Shown: piece by piece, positions 42,134 to 50,473 of the stretch
How positions within the stretch are numbered: the stretch's first letter is position 1
How the letters are laid out: every line of letters begins with the position of its first letter
Origin: Candidatus Poribacteria bacterium
GTDB lineage: Bacteria; Poribacteria; WGA-4E; WGA-3G
Direction of reading: 5' to 3'
DNA: 64,000 bases
NCBI GenBank assembly: GCA_022825825.1
Contig: JAJDWA010000062.1
Location: forward strand, 1-64,000
The notes under the pieces: model-generated
The model's database searches: none
The model's input: the letters and a program-made list of their open reading frames with translations, nothing else
Told to the model about the DNA's origin: nothing
Program-made: the position numbers and the translations under genes

Positions 42134-42219
42134 TGGTAGGTCTCCTCATTATTTTACTTTCAATTTATACGAATTCAGGGAAGATGTCAAGAATCAAAAT
42201 CAATTTGGTATGAAAAAAG

Positions 42220-42248
42220 TCGTCAATTTTATAGAAAAGTGCTATAAT
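42220..42248 (+). promoter_or_regulatory. Putative promoter with extended -10
   Basis: TCGTCA at 42220-42225, 17-bp spacer, TATAAT at 42243-42248 preceded by TGC. The -35 is weak. A short palindrome (42285-42305) lies between it and the dehydrogenase gene. Confidence 0.45.
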
Positions 42249-42282
42249 ATCGGTGAAATATAGAATATATTGATACTACTTG

Positions 42283-42305
42283 TAGGCGCGTTTTGTAAGC
42301 GCGCT
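42283..42305. repeat. Short GTAGGCGCG palindrome
   Basis: GTAGGCGCG TTTTGTAA GCGCGC: imperfect member of the GTAGG family, lying in the leader of the downstream gene. Confidence 0.6.
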
Positions 42306-42370
42306 GTTAATAAGGGCTGTAAATAGATAGATATAACTACTGTCCTCAGACTTCTACTATGAGGAATTTA

Positions 42371-43828
42371 ATGAACCTACAAAAACCGATCCTGAATTAT
42401 ATTAACAACACATGGCACGAATCTGTGGCAGTCAACCTACTTGATGTTACAAATCCGGCAACTGGTGAGATTTTGACCCAAGTCCCGTTGTCACCGGGTG
42501 ATGAAGTGCATCAGGCGGCGACAGCCGCCGCATCTGCGCTTAACGAATGGCGCCGCACTCCACCTGTTGAGCGTGTTCAATACCTATTCAAGCTAAAAAA
42601 TCTTTTAGAAGAAAACATAGACGACATCGCGCAAACGATTACGATGGAGTGTGGAAAAACAGTTGCAGAAGCGAAAGGAGAAATGCGGCGCGCTATTGAA
42701 AACGTTGAGGTGGCGTGTGGTATTCCTACGTTGATGCAAGGCACAAATTTGGAAGACATCGCTACCGGTATTGACGAATTCATGATCCGTCAACCAGTGG
42801 GTGTTTGTGCGGTGATTGCCCCCTTCAATTTTCCTGGAATGATAACTTTCTGGTTTCTGCCTTATGCTATCGCTTGTGGGAATACCTACATCGTTAAACC
42901 TTCTGAAAAAGTGCCGCTTACAATGCAGAAGATATTCCAACTCCTTGAACAGACAGGACTCCCGCAAGGTGTTGTAAATCTTGTTAACGGTGGGCAAAAG
43001 ACTGTAGATGCTATCTTGGAACATCCAGAAATCCGAGCTATCAGTTTTGTTGGGTCGACTGCTACTGCGAAAGCGATTTATGCCAAAGCTGCTGCAAATG
43101 GCAAGCGGGTTCAGTGCCAAGGCGGTGCTAAAAATCCTTTGATTGTCTTACCTGATGCTGATCCACAGTTTACTGCCAATGCTACTGCTGATAGTGCGTT
43201 TGGGTGTGCTGGGCAGCGATGCCTCGCAGCATCTCTGGCGTTTGCCGTTGGTGGTGCGCAGAACTGGTTTCCAAAAGCCATTAGCGACATTGCCACGGAT
43301 AGAGTTGTTGGAAACGGATTGGAAGAAGGCGTGCAGATGGGACCTGTCATCACGTCTGAAAGCAGGAAGCGGATTGAGGGAGTAATTCAGACAGGTATAG
43401 ATACGGGCGCGCGGGTTCTCGTTGATGGTCGGTATCCGAATATCAGTGGATATGAAAACGGAAACTTCATTCGTCCAACCGTCCTCGGTAATATTGACCC
43501 ACAAGGTGAAATTGCCAAAACAGAAATTTTTGGACCCGTATTAGGACTTATCCATGTTGAAACGATAGACGATGCTATCTCACTCATCAACAGCGGTGAT
43601 TATGGTAATATGGCGTGTCTGTTTACAAGCAGTGGTGCATCCGCGCGCAAGTTTCGCTATGAGGCACAGATAGGAAACATTGGCATAAACATTGGTGTTG
43701 CTGCACCGATGGCGTTTTTCCCATTTAGCGGTTGGAAAGATAGTTTCTTCGGCGATTTGCACGGGCAGAGTTGGGATGCTGTTGATTTCTTCACACAGAA
43801 AAAGGTTGTTGTGGAGAGGTGGAATTAG
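42371..43828 (+). CDS. mmsA: Methylmalonate-semialdehyde dehydrogenase (acylating)
   Basis: 485 residues, aldehyde dehydrogenase superfamily. It converts malonate/methylmalonate semialdehyde to acetyl-/propionyl-CoA in valine or inositol breakdown. Family evidence: the start of the catalytic core [12 protein letters not shown] (about 141-152), [17 protein letters not shown] (about 222-229), and the catalytic cysteine in GCAGQRCLA (about 276-284). The usual catalytic glutamate of other aldehyde dehydrogenases is replaced in QCQGGAKN, as in MmsA. ATG 42371 is chosen, five bases after GAGGA; ATG 42359 lacks a site. Inositol-type dehydrogenases near 4-6 kb could feed the same pathway. Confidence 0.9.
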   Translation: MNLQKPILNYINNTWHESVAVNLLDVTNPATGEILTQVPLSPGDEVHQAATAAASALNEWRRTPPVERVQYLFKLKNLLEENIDDIAQTITMECGKTVAEAKGEMRRAIENVEVACGIPTLMQGTNLEDIATGIDEFMIRQPVGVCAVIAPFNFPGMITFWFLPYAIACGNTYIVKPSEKVPLTMQKIFQLLEQTGLPQGVVNLVNGGQKTVDAILEHPEIRAISFVGSTATAKAIYAKAAANGKRVQCQGGAKNPLIVLPDADPQFTANATADSAFGCAGQRCLAASLAFAVGGAQNWFPKAISDIATDRVVGNGLEEGVQMGPVITSESRKRIEGVIQTGIDTGARVLVDGRYPNISGYENGNFIRPTVLGNIDPQGEIAKTEIFGPVLGLIHVETIDDAISLINSGDYGNMACLFTSSGASARKFRYEAQIGNIGINIGVAAPMAFFPFSGWKDSFFGDLHGQSWDAVDFFTQKKVVVERWN

Positions 43829-43899
43829 CGCGTATTAAGACAAATTTCAATAAGCACAAAACCACTGCGAATTTTGGTTATAAGCGTGAAGGGTTTAAC

Positions 43900-43928
43900 T
43901 TGATACATATTCATATCTGTAGTATAAT
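43900..43928 (+). promoter_or_regulatory. Promoter of the DNA methyltransferase gene
   Basis: TTGATA at 43900-43905, 17-bp spacer, TATAAT at 43923-43928; leader about 35 bases, followed by AAGGAG at 43958-43963. Confidence 0.6.
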
Positions 43929-43969
43929 TTGGACAATGCATTGAAGGACAACGTCTAAGGAGATGCCAG

Positions 43970-44803
43970 ATGAAATTGAACGATATAAGAAACGAAAACT
44001 GCATTGACACCATGAAAATGATGGGTGCTGAGTTCGTTGATCTCGTTGTAACTTCGCCTCCCTATGACAAGATGCGAGAATATGAAGGATATAGGTTCGA
44101 GGAATTTGAGCAAATTGCTATTGATCTGTTTCGAGTTGTAAAGACTGGTGGTGTGGTCGTATGGGTCAGCGGCGATCAGACGGACGATCAGGCGATAAAA
44201 GGAAACGAGGCGGACATTTCATTTCGTCAGGTACTTTATTTTAAAGAAATCGGATTTAACCTGTTTGACACAATCATATACTTGAAACCACCCAGAGGGG
44301 CAGTTAGCAACAATAAAACTTACTGGCAATCGTTTGAGTATATGTTCGTGTTTAGCAAAGGGCAGCCAAAAACAATCAATCTGATTAAAGACAGGAAACG
44401 CTTACCTGATGGGTCTTTATTGAAGAAATTAAACCGAGAGGGTTACGGTGATTTCGGAAGGAGAACGAATGTCTGGGAGTATATGTTTGGAAAAGGACAC
44501 TCGGCATCGGATAAAATCGCACATAAACATCCTGCTATATTTCCAGAGAAATTGGCTCAGGACCATATACTTTCTTGGAGTAATCCAGGAGATTTAGTAT
44601 ACGATCCATTTTTAGGAAGTGGCACTGTGGCTCTAATGGCTGAGTTAAATGATAGAAATTTTCTTGGTAGTGAGATAAACGCGAATTACTGTGAAATTGC
44701 CAGAGAAAGACTGCAAAGGAATCGTACCTCCGCAAAGCAACTACTGTTTTATCAAGTGCTAATTGATGGGCTTGAAAGGAATCGGAGTTCCCTTTCACCA
44801 TAA
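43970..44803 (+). CDS. Beta-class DNA methyltransferase (SPPY type, orphan)
   Basis: 277 residues. Catalytic motif IV TSPPYD comes first (about 28-33) and SAM motif I DPFLGSGT late (about 213-220), the beta order. SPPY is typical of N4-cytosine methyltransferases. NRNFLGSEINANY marks motif II. No restriction nuclease is adjacent, so it may be an orphan regulator of methylation or a leftover of a restriction system. AAGGAG lies six bases before the ATG. The last ~12 residues (LERNRSSLSP region) are encoded by GGAATCGGAGTTCC-type palindromic sequence related to the repeats after the gene, so the native C-terminus may have been altered. Confidence 0.88.
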   Translation: MKLNDIRNENCIDTMKMMGAEFVDLVVTSPPYDKMREYEGYRFEEFEQIAIDLFRVVKTGGVVVWVSGDQTDDQAIKGNEADISFRQVLYFKEIGFNLFDTIIYLKPPRGAVSNNKTYWQSFEYMFVFSKGQPKTINLIKDRKRLPDGSLLKKLNREGYGDFGRRTNVWEYMFGKGHSASDKIAHKHPAIFPEKLAQDHILSWSNPGDLVYDPFLGSGTVALMAELNDRNFLGSEINANYCEIARERLQRNRTSAKQLLFYQVLIDGLERNRSSLSP

Positions 44804-44814
44804 GCAGTCCATCA

Positions 44815-44843
44815 GTAGGAGCGATTTCCGAATCGCGACCTAC
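44815..44843. repeat. Short GTAGGAGCGATT palindrome
   Basis: GTAGG-A-GCGATT TCCG AATCGC-GA-CCTAC. It follows the methyltransferase gene by 11 bases. Farther on, at 44879-44894, CTCGAAAATTTTCGAG is a separate perfect 16-bp palindrome. Confidence 0.75.
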
Positions 44844-45101
44844 AATAATATGTTGACAAAGCACTTGTAACGCAAGACTCGAAAATTTTCGAGACAATAC
44901 CTTCTTCATCAAACGGGCTATACAGTGGTTGAAAGGAACACTTAGTTTTTGTTTTAATAAAAAATCTGTGGTTGTTAATCCAAAACAGCTAATTCTGTAT
45001 ATTCGCGATTCCCAAAATCCAATCTGAGCATTGCCGTTTTTTTAAGGAAAGAAGTATTGACTTTTAGCCTCCAAATCAACCAATAACAACGCCCTTCTAT
45101 T

Positions 45102-46070
45102 ATGAAATATAAATCAAGCACATCGCTACTTATCTCATTTGCTTTACACCTCATCGTTGGCATCATCGGTTTCTTTTTCTGGTTTAGCGTTGTACCAAGC
45201 CACGATGCAGATAGCATTGATGCGATTTTCACAAATGTGGAACCGCCAAAAACCAAGCGGGTTATTCCACCAAAACGTCCGCAAATCCGCAAACAAACCA
45301 CACAGAGTACGAATCAACCGCAGATGAAGATATTAACAAGCAATCAACCCGTAACACACCGCGGTGTTGTTTCTGCTGAAGAACCGACTACGTTTGAACC
45401 TTTTGAAAAAGTCAATTTGGGTGAAGGGCTTGCCCCTGGGCCGACTTCTATCAAATTTGAAGGAGCTCCCAGCATTCAGAGAGGGGTTGAACAACCTATT
45501 AAGAATCAGGAGAAGGCTCCTGAACGGACTAAGAGTCGGTTGGTTAAGTTTATTGAGGCACAAGAGGGTCCACAACGTATCGTTTACTGTGTTGATTTAT
45601 CTGCCAGCATGCAGAATTTACAAGATCGGAAGTTGAAAAAAGTTGTGGATATTATGCGAGATTCGCTAACTTTCCTTGAGCCGCACGACAGTTTTAACAT
45701 CGTTGCGTTTAGTACCGAATTAGTCATCTATCAAGACAAGTTTGTCCCTGTGACTGAAGAGACAGTAGATGCATCGTCAGCGTATTTGGCGGATATTAAA
45801 TCACAAATCCGGACAAAAGGCACCGACCACGATATGCTCACAGTATTGACAGAGACAGCCAAAACTTCACCAACAATCGTTGTTCTCTTTAGTGATGGAA
45901 TCCCGACAAGTATTACGCAACCAGACCTTACGTTGGTAGGCAACCATGCCGAAGGAAACGGAAAGGTTTTTGCAATGGGCATCGGCATGGCACCGAATTT
46001 TCCCGGTGCAGTGATGCTAAAGCAGCTAAGTATTGTGAGTAAAGGCGATTTTTGGCTCGTTGATAGATAA
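45102..46070 (+). CDS. Membrane-anchored von Willebrand factor A protein
   Basis: 322 residues. A TonB-like N-terminal anchor (about 9-29, LLISFALHLIVGIIGFFFWF, read in pieces), a Pro/Arg/Gln-rich linker (about 45-105) and a vWA domain (about 160-320) with MIDAS sequence VDLSAS (about 166-171) and the downstream VVLFSDGIPT. Same plan as the protein at 15118, so the two are paralogues in layout though not close in sequence. No ribosome binding site is clear before ATG 45102. A metal-dependent periplasmic binding role is inferred. Confidence 0.8.
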   Translation: MKYKSSTSLLISFALHLIVGIIGFFFWFSVVPSHDADSIDAIFTNVEPPKTKRVIPPKRPQIRKQTTQSTNQPQMKILTSNQPVTHRGVVSAEEPTTFEPFEKVNLGEGLAPGPTSIKFEGAPSIQRGVEQPIKNQEKAPERTKSRLVKFIEAQEGPQRIVYCVDLSASMQNLQDRKLKKVVDIMRDSLTFLEPHDSFNIVAFSTELVIYQDKFVPVTEETVDASSAYLADIKSQIRTKGTDHDMLTVLTETAKTSPTIVVLFSDGIPTSITQPDLTLVGNHAEGNGKVFAMGIGMAPNFPGAVMLKQLSIVSKGDFWLVDR

Positions 46071-46094
46071 TACCGAATTAACTTGATCCTTCTC

Positions 46095-46122
46095 AGTAGG
46101 CGCGTTTTGTAAACGCGCCTAA
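46095..46122. repeat. Short GTAGGCGCG palindrome
   Basis: GGCGCGTTT TGT AAACGCGCC with GTA/TAAC flanks; near-identical core to that at 7625-7651. Confidence 0.75.
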
Positions 46123-46200
46123 CACCCAGAAAAACAAGATAATTCCCGTTAATTTCGTATAAGGTATCGGTTAGAAATCTTTGTCCGAAAGGAAAACTGC

Positions 46201-48030
46201 ATGCAGGAAATAAGCGTCAAGCGTGCCGAAGAAATTGCAGAAGGTTTATTTCCCCACCAAGTAGAAGGTATTGCATTTCTGTTAGGTCGCCGCCGTGCTC
46301 TCCTTGCCGATGATATGGGGTTGGGCAAAACCCGCCAGTCCATCATCGCGATGGTTGAGGCAGAACCGGAAGGCCCTTACCTCATCATCTGTCCTGCCTC
46401 TATTAAACGCAACTGGGCGCGCGAAATCGAAATTGTTTTCCCAGATGTTGAACCTGCAATCGTCGGTCCTGCACCACTCCCCTCCATAGACTACAACGGT
46501 TGGGTTATCATCAACTATGAAATTCTCGGTAAAAACCTTGACAAACTGCTTGCATTTGACTGGAAAGGCGTTGTTTTCGATGAGGCACATTATCTGAAGA
46601 ATTATCAGAGCCAGCGGAGTCGAAACGGTGCCAAACTTGTAGAATCTATTGAGAATGATCCAGTAGTCCATGCGCTAACTGGTACTCCGATGACAAGCCG
46701 CCCTCGCGATCTTTTCCCTTTGTTGCAAATTCTAAATCATCCGCTCGGAAAGAGTTTTCTCAGTTTTGCGAAACGTTATTGTGAGGCGTATCAAGGAGAT
46801 TTTGGGTTAGTGGCAGATGGCGCCAGTAATATTGAGGAATTGACCGTGCAACTACACGGTGTGATGCTACGCCGCACAAAAGATGAGGTGTTAGACCTGC
46901 CACCGAAGGTACGAACATGGATGGACGTTGAGTTGCACCCTTATGCAATCCAACACTACAATAGATTAGTACAAGATTTCCTATCTAAATTTGAGTCACC
47001 TGAAGCCATTGCTGGATTACCAGAGTCCATTGGTCTATCAACGGAACAGAGCGAGGAATTAGATGAATCGATAGACACTACGGATTTAGGGACTGGAATG
47101 GGCAGGATAACCCAAGTGCGCCGAGCAATTGCGTTTGTCAAATGCCGTCACACCATTAAGTTTGTTGAAAACGCGTTGGAACAGGGTGAAAAGGTTATTA
47201 TTTTCACATCTTTTCTCAATACAATGCAGCGTTTTCGTCAGTATTTCAAGGATAGGGCGGTTTATGTTTCCGGTGCAGTGCCTACACATCAGAGGCAGGA
47301 TCGGGTTGATCGGTTTCAAAATGACGACAGTATCAGAATCTTTGTGGCAAACATGCACATTGCAGGTGTGGGCATAAATCTCACAGCAGCGCGACAGGTT
47401 GTCTTCAACGACTTAGATTGGGTGCCTGCTAACCATTGGCAAGCAGAAGATCGCGCCTACCGTATTGGACAGACTGGGACTGTCAACGTTACCTATATGA
47501 TTGCGAATGGCACCGTCGATTCGTTTGTTAAGACGGTGTTGGAAACAAAAGCAGCGTTAATGGACGCCATCGTTGAAGGCTCAATTATGGTGCCGGGTGG
47601 TGAGGCAGCACTTCAGTTAGATGTTCTCAGTGAACTCAAGCGGATGATGAACGCGTTGTCTGTTCAACCCAATAAAATTGAGGAATCCAATATCCATGAT
47701 GTGCTTCAGAAAGCAGGCGATGCTTATCTTGAAGAAAACACCTCACATCTTCAAGAAGCGACACGCAAGCAACTCCGTCCATATTCCGAAGAAGCCATCC
47801 GAATTTTAGCAGAAGTTCTCTCTGGACCACAGCGAACCGTGTATCATGCCGAAAGCGCATCACAAAAAGGTAAGTTTTACACGCTGGAAGTAGTCGGCGC
47901 AGATATAACATGTGATTGTCCAGGGTTTACCCATCGTGGTAACTGCCGACATGTGCGTCCTCTTAAATCTGCCCTTGTCGCAGGTAAACCTTTACCGAAA
48001 GGTTATAAGAAAGTTTCGTCAGAGAACTGA
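46201..48030 (+). CDS. SNF2-family helicase with C-terminal SWIM zinc finger
   Basis: 609 residues. The two RecA-like lobes begin almost at the N-terminus (LFPHQVEGIAFLL). Walker A is DDMGLGKT (about 37-44), the DEAH-type box FDEAHYLKN (about 125-133), the TGTPM motif III (about 161-165), and motif VI DRAYRIGQ (about 417-424). The C-terminus carries a SWIM finger, CDC-x-GFTHRGNC-RH (about 575-591). SWI2/SNF2 ATPases move along double-stranded DNA; SMARCAL1-like bacterial members act in repair or defence. AAAGGA precedes ATG 46201. No nuclease or methyltransferase is coupled to it; the orphan methyltransferase lies 1.4 kb upstream beyond the vWA gene. Confidence 0.88.
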   Translation: MQEISVKRAEEIAEGLFPHQVEGIAFLLGRRRALLADDMGLGKTRQSIIAMVEAEPEGPYLIICPASIKRNWAREIEIVFPDVEPAIVGPAPLPSIDYNGWVIINYEILGKNLDKLLAFDWKGVVFDEAHYLKNYQSQRSRNGAKLVESIENDPVVHALTGTPMTSRPRDLFPLLQILNHPLGKSFLSFAKRYCEAYQGDFGLVADGASNIEELTVQLHGVMLRRTKDEVLDLPPKVRTWMDVELHPYAIQHYNRLVQDFLSKFESPEAIAGLPESIGLSTEQSEELDESIDTTDLGTGMGRITQVRRAIAFVKCRHTIKFVENALEQGEKVIIFTSFLNTMQRFRQYFKDRAVYVSGAVPTHQRQDRVDRFQNDDSIRIFVANMHIAGVGINLTAARQVVFNDLDWVPANHWQAEDRAYRIGQTGTVNVTYMIANGTVDSFVKTVLETKAALMDAIVEGSIMVPGGEAALQLDVLSELKRMMNALSVQPNKIEESNIHDVLQKAGDAYLEENTSHLQEATRKQLRPYSEEAIRILAEVLSGPQRTVYHAESASQKGKFYTLEVVGADITCDCPGFTHRGNCRHVRPLKSALVAGKPLPKGYKKVSSEN

Positions 48031-48091
48031 TTTAAAACTTTTCTGCGTATAGGAATGACGTAAAACTTCAGAGAAGCAAACACCTACCTTA

Positions 48092-48236
48092 GGGTGTGTA
48101 AAGTTTGGTTATAAATGTCATGCTGCTTGTGGAAGTTCATTCCAATATCTGTCCCAGTCCCCATTTTCACTAAACACCTATTATTAGGATAGGATACCAA
48201 TTTTTATACCCGCAATATCTCATTTCTTTACACACC
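48092..48236. mobile_element. MITE-like element, divergent relative
   Basis: Perfect 11-bp terminal inverted repeats GGTGTGTAAAG (48093-48103) and CTTTACACACC (48226-48236), the same ends as 226-402, but a different 120-bp interior. Its right part (48186-48210) resembles 137-166 at the window start. No target-site duplication is evident. Confidence 0.65.
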
Positions 48237-48253
48237 TAAAGGCATAAATAAAT

Positions 48254-48282
48254 TTGTAATTTCTGCATTACCATGATATAAT
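48254..48282 (+). promoter_or_regulatory. Promoter of the pyr operon, extended -10
   Basis: TTGTAA at 48254-48259, 17-bp spacer, TATAAT at 48277-48282 preceded by TGA. Transcription would start near 48289, about 30 bases before the PyrR hairpin. Confidence 0.65.
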
Positions 48283-48317
48283 TTACATAAAATGTTAGGA
48301 TGTTTATGTTCAGAGAA

Positions 48318-48351
48318 CCTTTTTAATCCCATCCGGAGAGGTGGAAAAAGG
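48318..48351 (+). promoter_or_regulatory. PyrR-binding anti-antiterminator hairpin
   Basis: CCTTTTT (48318-48324) pairs with AAAAAGG (48345-48351); above a 5' bulge AATC, CCA pairs with TGG and closes the loop TCCGGAGAGG (48332-48341). This loop matches the conserved UCCNGAGAGG of the PyrR binding site in Bacillus pyr leaders, with the same bulge placement. PyrR bound with UMP would stabilise it and allow the terminator at 48514-48543 to form. Confidence 0.8.
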
Positions 48352-48513
48352 ATGTTGTGTTACATTTCGGTAGACTGTCTACAAAAAACATGCGCTTACA
48401 ATATATGTTTTGCAGAACGGAAAATCATATTGGAGCAAAAAATACTTGTGAATCTTGCAAAATTGGTTTTGCATTTGAAACATCCCATCTGTAATAAAAA
48501 ATATGAAATTGTT

Positions 48514-48543
48514 CCTTCTCACTTTTAGTGAGGAGGTTTTTTT
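48514..48543 (+). terminator. Intrinsic terminator (attenuator) before pyrR
   Basis: CCTTCTCAC / GTGAGGAGG form a nine-pair stem (one G-T) around TTTTA, followed by seven T. It lies 38 bases before the pyrR start and can only act as an attenuator of the operon. Confidence 0.85.
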
Positions 48544-48581
48544 ATGGTGTCATGCCATAGACCTATAGACGGAAAATAACC

Positions 48582-49136
48582 ATGAAAATGCGTGAAAAAG
48601 CACAAGTCATGAACGCGGAAGAAATGCGCCGCGCCTTAATCAGAATCGCCCACGAAATTTTGGAGCGAAACCATCAACATATTGAAAATCTTGTCCTTGT
48701 CGGTATCAAAAGCCGAGGCGATATCCTTGCTGACCGAATTGCTGAAAACCTGGATAGGATTGAAAATATCAGTGTCCCAGTCGGGGCAGTTGATACCAGA
48801 CTCTATCGGGATGATGTCAATCTTCATGAAATAAAGATTCAGGTTAGCAGTACTGAAATCGATTTTGATGTTACTGAAAAATGCGTTATCTTGGTAGATG
48901 AGGTGCTTTATACAGGACGAACTACCCGTGCAGCAATGGAGGCAATAATAGACTTTGGACGGCCGGCGGCAATCCAATTGGCAGCATTAATTGACAGAGG
49001 GCACCGCGAACTACCAATTTCTGCAGATTATATTGGAAAAAATGTACCCACTTCCCGCAAAGAATTCGTTAGAGTACAATTAGAAGAAGAACACGGTGTA
49101 GATTCTGCAATGATTTGCGAACCAGATTCTGAATGA
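48582..49136 (+). CDS. pyrR: PyrR bifunctional attenuation regulator / uracil phosphoribosyltransferase
   Basis: 184 residues of the type I phosphoribosyltransferase fold. The PRPP-binding loop is VDEVLYTGRTTRAA (about 106-119), preceded by LVGIKSRGDILADRI, and DRGHRELPI is near the end. PyrR binds the leader hairpin in the presence of UMP and terminates transcription of pyr genes; it may also make UMP from uracil. It is first in the operon, just behind its own target hairpin, so the regulation is autogenous. Its stop overlaps pyrC by four bases. ATG 48588 is an alternative start. pyrB, usual between pyrR and pyrC, is absent. Confidence 0.94.
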   Translation: MKMREKAQVMNAEEMRRALIRIAHEILERNHQHIENLVLVGIKSRGDILADRIAENLDRIENISVPVGAVDTRLYRDDVNLHEIKIQVSSTEIDFDVTEKCVILVDEVLYTGRTTRAAMEAIIDFGRPAAIQLAALIDRGHRELPISADYIGKNVPTSRKEFVRVQLEEEHGVDSAMICEPDSE

Positions 49137-50449
49137 CAAGCACGAGGGAATACCAGAAAGAAATGAAGAGTGTGCTTATCCGCAATGGACATATCATTGA
49201 TCCGGCGAATAACGTTGATGAGGTAGGGGACGTTCTTATCATTGATGGTAAAATCGCTAAGGTTGGCGGAAATCTTGCAGAAGATGTTGGTAATGTGATT
49301 GACGCTACTGATCTGACCGTTACGCCCGGTTTAATTGACATGCACGTTCATCTACGTGAGCCTGGATTTGAGCATAAGGAAACCATTGCCACGGGAACAG
49401 CAGCGGCAGCAGCAGGTGGGTTCACGTCCGTTGTTTGCATGGCAAACACGTCACCGGTAACAGATTCTCCTGAAAAGATTAAGCACATTTATGACATCGC
49501 AAATCGGAATTCGGAGCAACAAGCATCTTCTACAGCAAACGTTTTTCCTGTGGGCAGCATAACCCAAAACCTTGCAGGTGAAGAACTGACTGATGTCCGT
49601 GGCATGCTATCAGCAGGAGCAGTCGGTATCAGTGACGACGGTGTTACCGTCATGAATTCTGCACTGATGCATGAAGCATTAAAGTTAAGTGCGGAACTCG
49701 GTTTTCCTGTGATGGTTCACTGTGAAGAGCACAATTTGAATGCTGGTGCCGTGATGAATCTCGGTGAAACATCAAGAAAATTGAATCTCGTGGGGAGCCC
49801 GAATGCAGCAGAGGATATTATTGTAGCACGCGACATCATGCTCGCGGAATTGACAGGAGGGCACGTACATATTCTACATGTCAGCACGGCAGGTGCAGTT
49901 GATTTAGTGCGATGGGGTAAACAGAGAGAAATAAATGTCACTGCAGAAGCATGCCCCCACCACTGGATTCTAACCGATACGGAGGTTGAAAAACAGGGAA
50001 CGAATGCCAAAATGCACCCGCCCTTGCGGACACAAAAGGATATTGACGCTGTTCTTGAAGGTTTGCGAGATGGCACAATAGACGCAATTGCTACTGATCA
50101 TGCCCCACATACACCAACTGAAAAGGCACTCGGCATGGAAGATGCGCCTAACGGAATTATTGGGCTTGAGACATGCGTGCCGCTTGTCCTGACTTATGTG
50201 GTTGATGAAGGACATCTTACATTGAAAGATGCGATTGCAAAGCTGACATGTATTCCAGCAGAAATAGTTGGAATTGACCGTGGAACACTCTCTATTGGTG
50301 CAGTGGCAGATGTTACATTAATAGATACACAAAAAACTGCAAAGGTTGATGTAGAAAAATCGTGTTCAAAAAGCCGAAATACACCCTTCGCTGGTTGGCA
50401 GCTGAAGGGATGGCCGGTAATGACAATCCGAGAGGGAAATCGGGGTTAG
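49133..50449 (+). CDS. pyrC: Dihydroorotase
   Basis: 438 residues as given (428 if started at ATG 49163, where family similarity KSVLIRNGHIIDPAN begins). PyrC cyclises carbamoyl-aspartate to dihydroorotate. Zinc site and active-site marks: DMHVHLREPG (about 62-71), VHCEEHN, ILHVSTAGA, and DHAPHTPTEK (about 322-331). ATG 49133 overlaps the pyrR stop (ATGA), suggesting coupling. The last residues (REGNRG) and the stop codon fall within a GGGGTTAGAAACCCC palindrome (50442-50456), so a repeat insertion has redefined the C-terminus. Confidence 0.93.
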   Translation: MTSTREYQKEMKSVLIRNGHIIDPANNVDEVGDVLIIDGKIAKVGGNLAEDVGNVIDATDLTVTPGLIDMHVHLREPGFEHKETIATGTAAAAAGGFTSVVCMANTSPVTDSPEKIKHIYDIANRNSEQQASSTANVFPVGSITQNLAGEELTDVRGMLSAGAVGISDDGVTVMNSALMHEALKLSAELGFPVMVHCEEHNLNAGAVMNLGETSRKLNLVGSPNAAEDIIVARDIMLAELTGGHVHILHVSTAGAVDLVRWGKQREINVTAEACPHHWILTDTEVEKQGTNAKMHPPLRTQKDIDAVLEGLRDGTIDAIATDHAPHTPTEKALGMEDAPNGIIGLETCVPLVLTYVVDEGHLTLKDAIAKLTCIPAEIVGIDRGTLSIGAVADVTLIDTQKTAKVDVEKSCSKSRNTPFAGWQLKGWPVMTIREGNRG

Positions 50450-50456
50450 AAACCCC
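50442..50456. repeat. Short GGGGTT palindrome overlapping the pyrC end
   Basis: GGGGTT AGA AACCCC, followed by TCCTACAAGAGG. It overlaps the last codons of pyrC and supplies sequence next to the carA ribosome binding site. Belongs to the GTAGG-type group. Confidence 0.65.
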
Positions 50457-50473
50457 TCCTACAAGAGGAAACT

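Larger units (their letters stand above)
48031..48581. other. Long intergenic/leader region before pyrR
   Basis: Begins with a GGTGTGTAAAG-ended element (48092-48236), then a promoter (48254-48282), a PyrR binding hairpin (48318-48351), about 160 bases of leader, and an intrinsic terminator (48514-48543). An open frame of 78 codons over 48292-48528 is judged to be leader RNA. Confidence 0.7.

Noticed and set aside
43970-48030. DISARM-like or BREX-like system from the methyltransferase plus SNF2 helicase
   Set aside because: The other hallmark genes (DUF1998, phospholipase D, PglZ, BrxC) are absent, and a vWA gene lies between the two.
48292-48528. 78-codon open frame before pyrR
   Set aside because: It covers the PyrR hairpin and terminator leader, has odd composition and no ribosome binding site.
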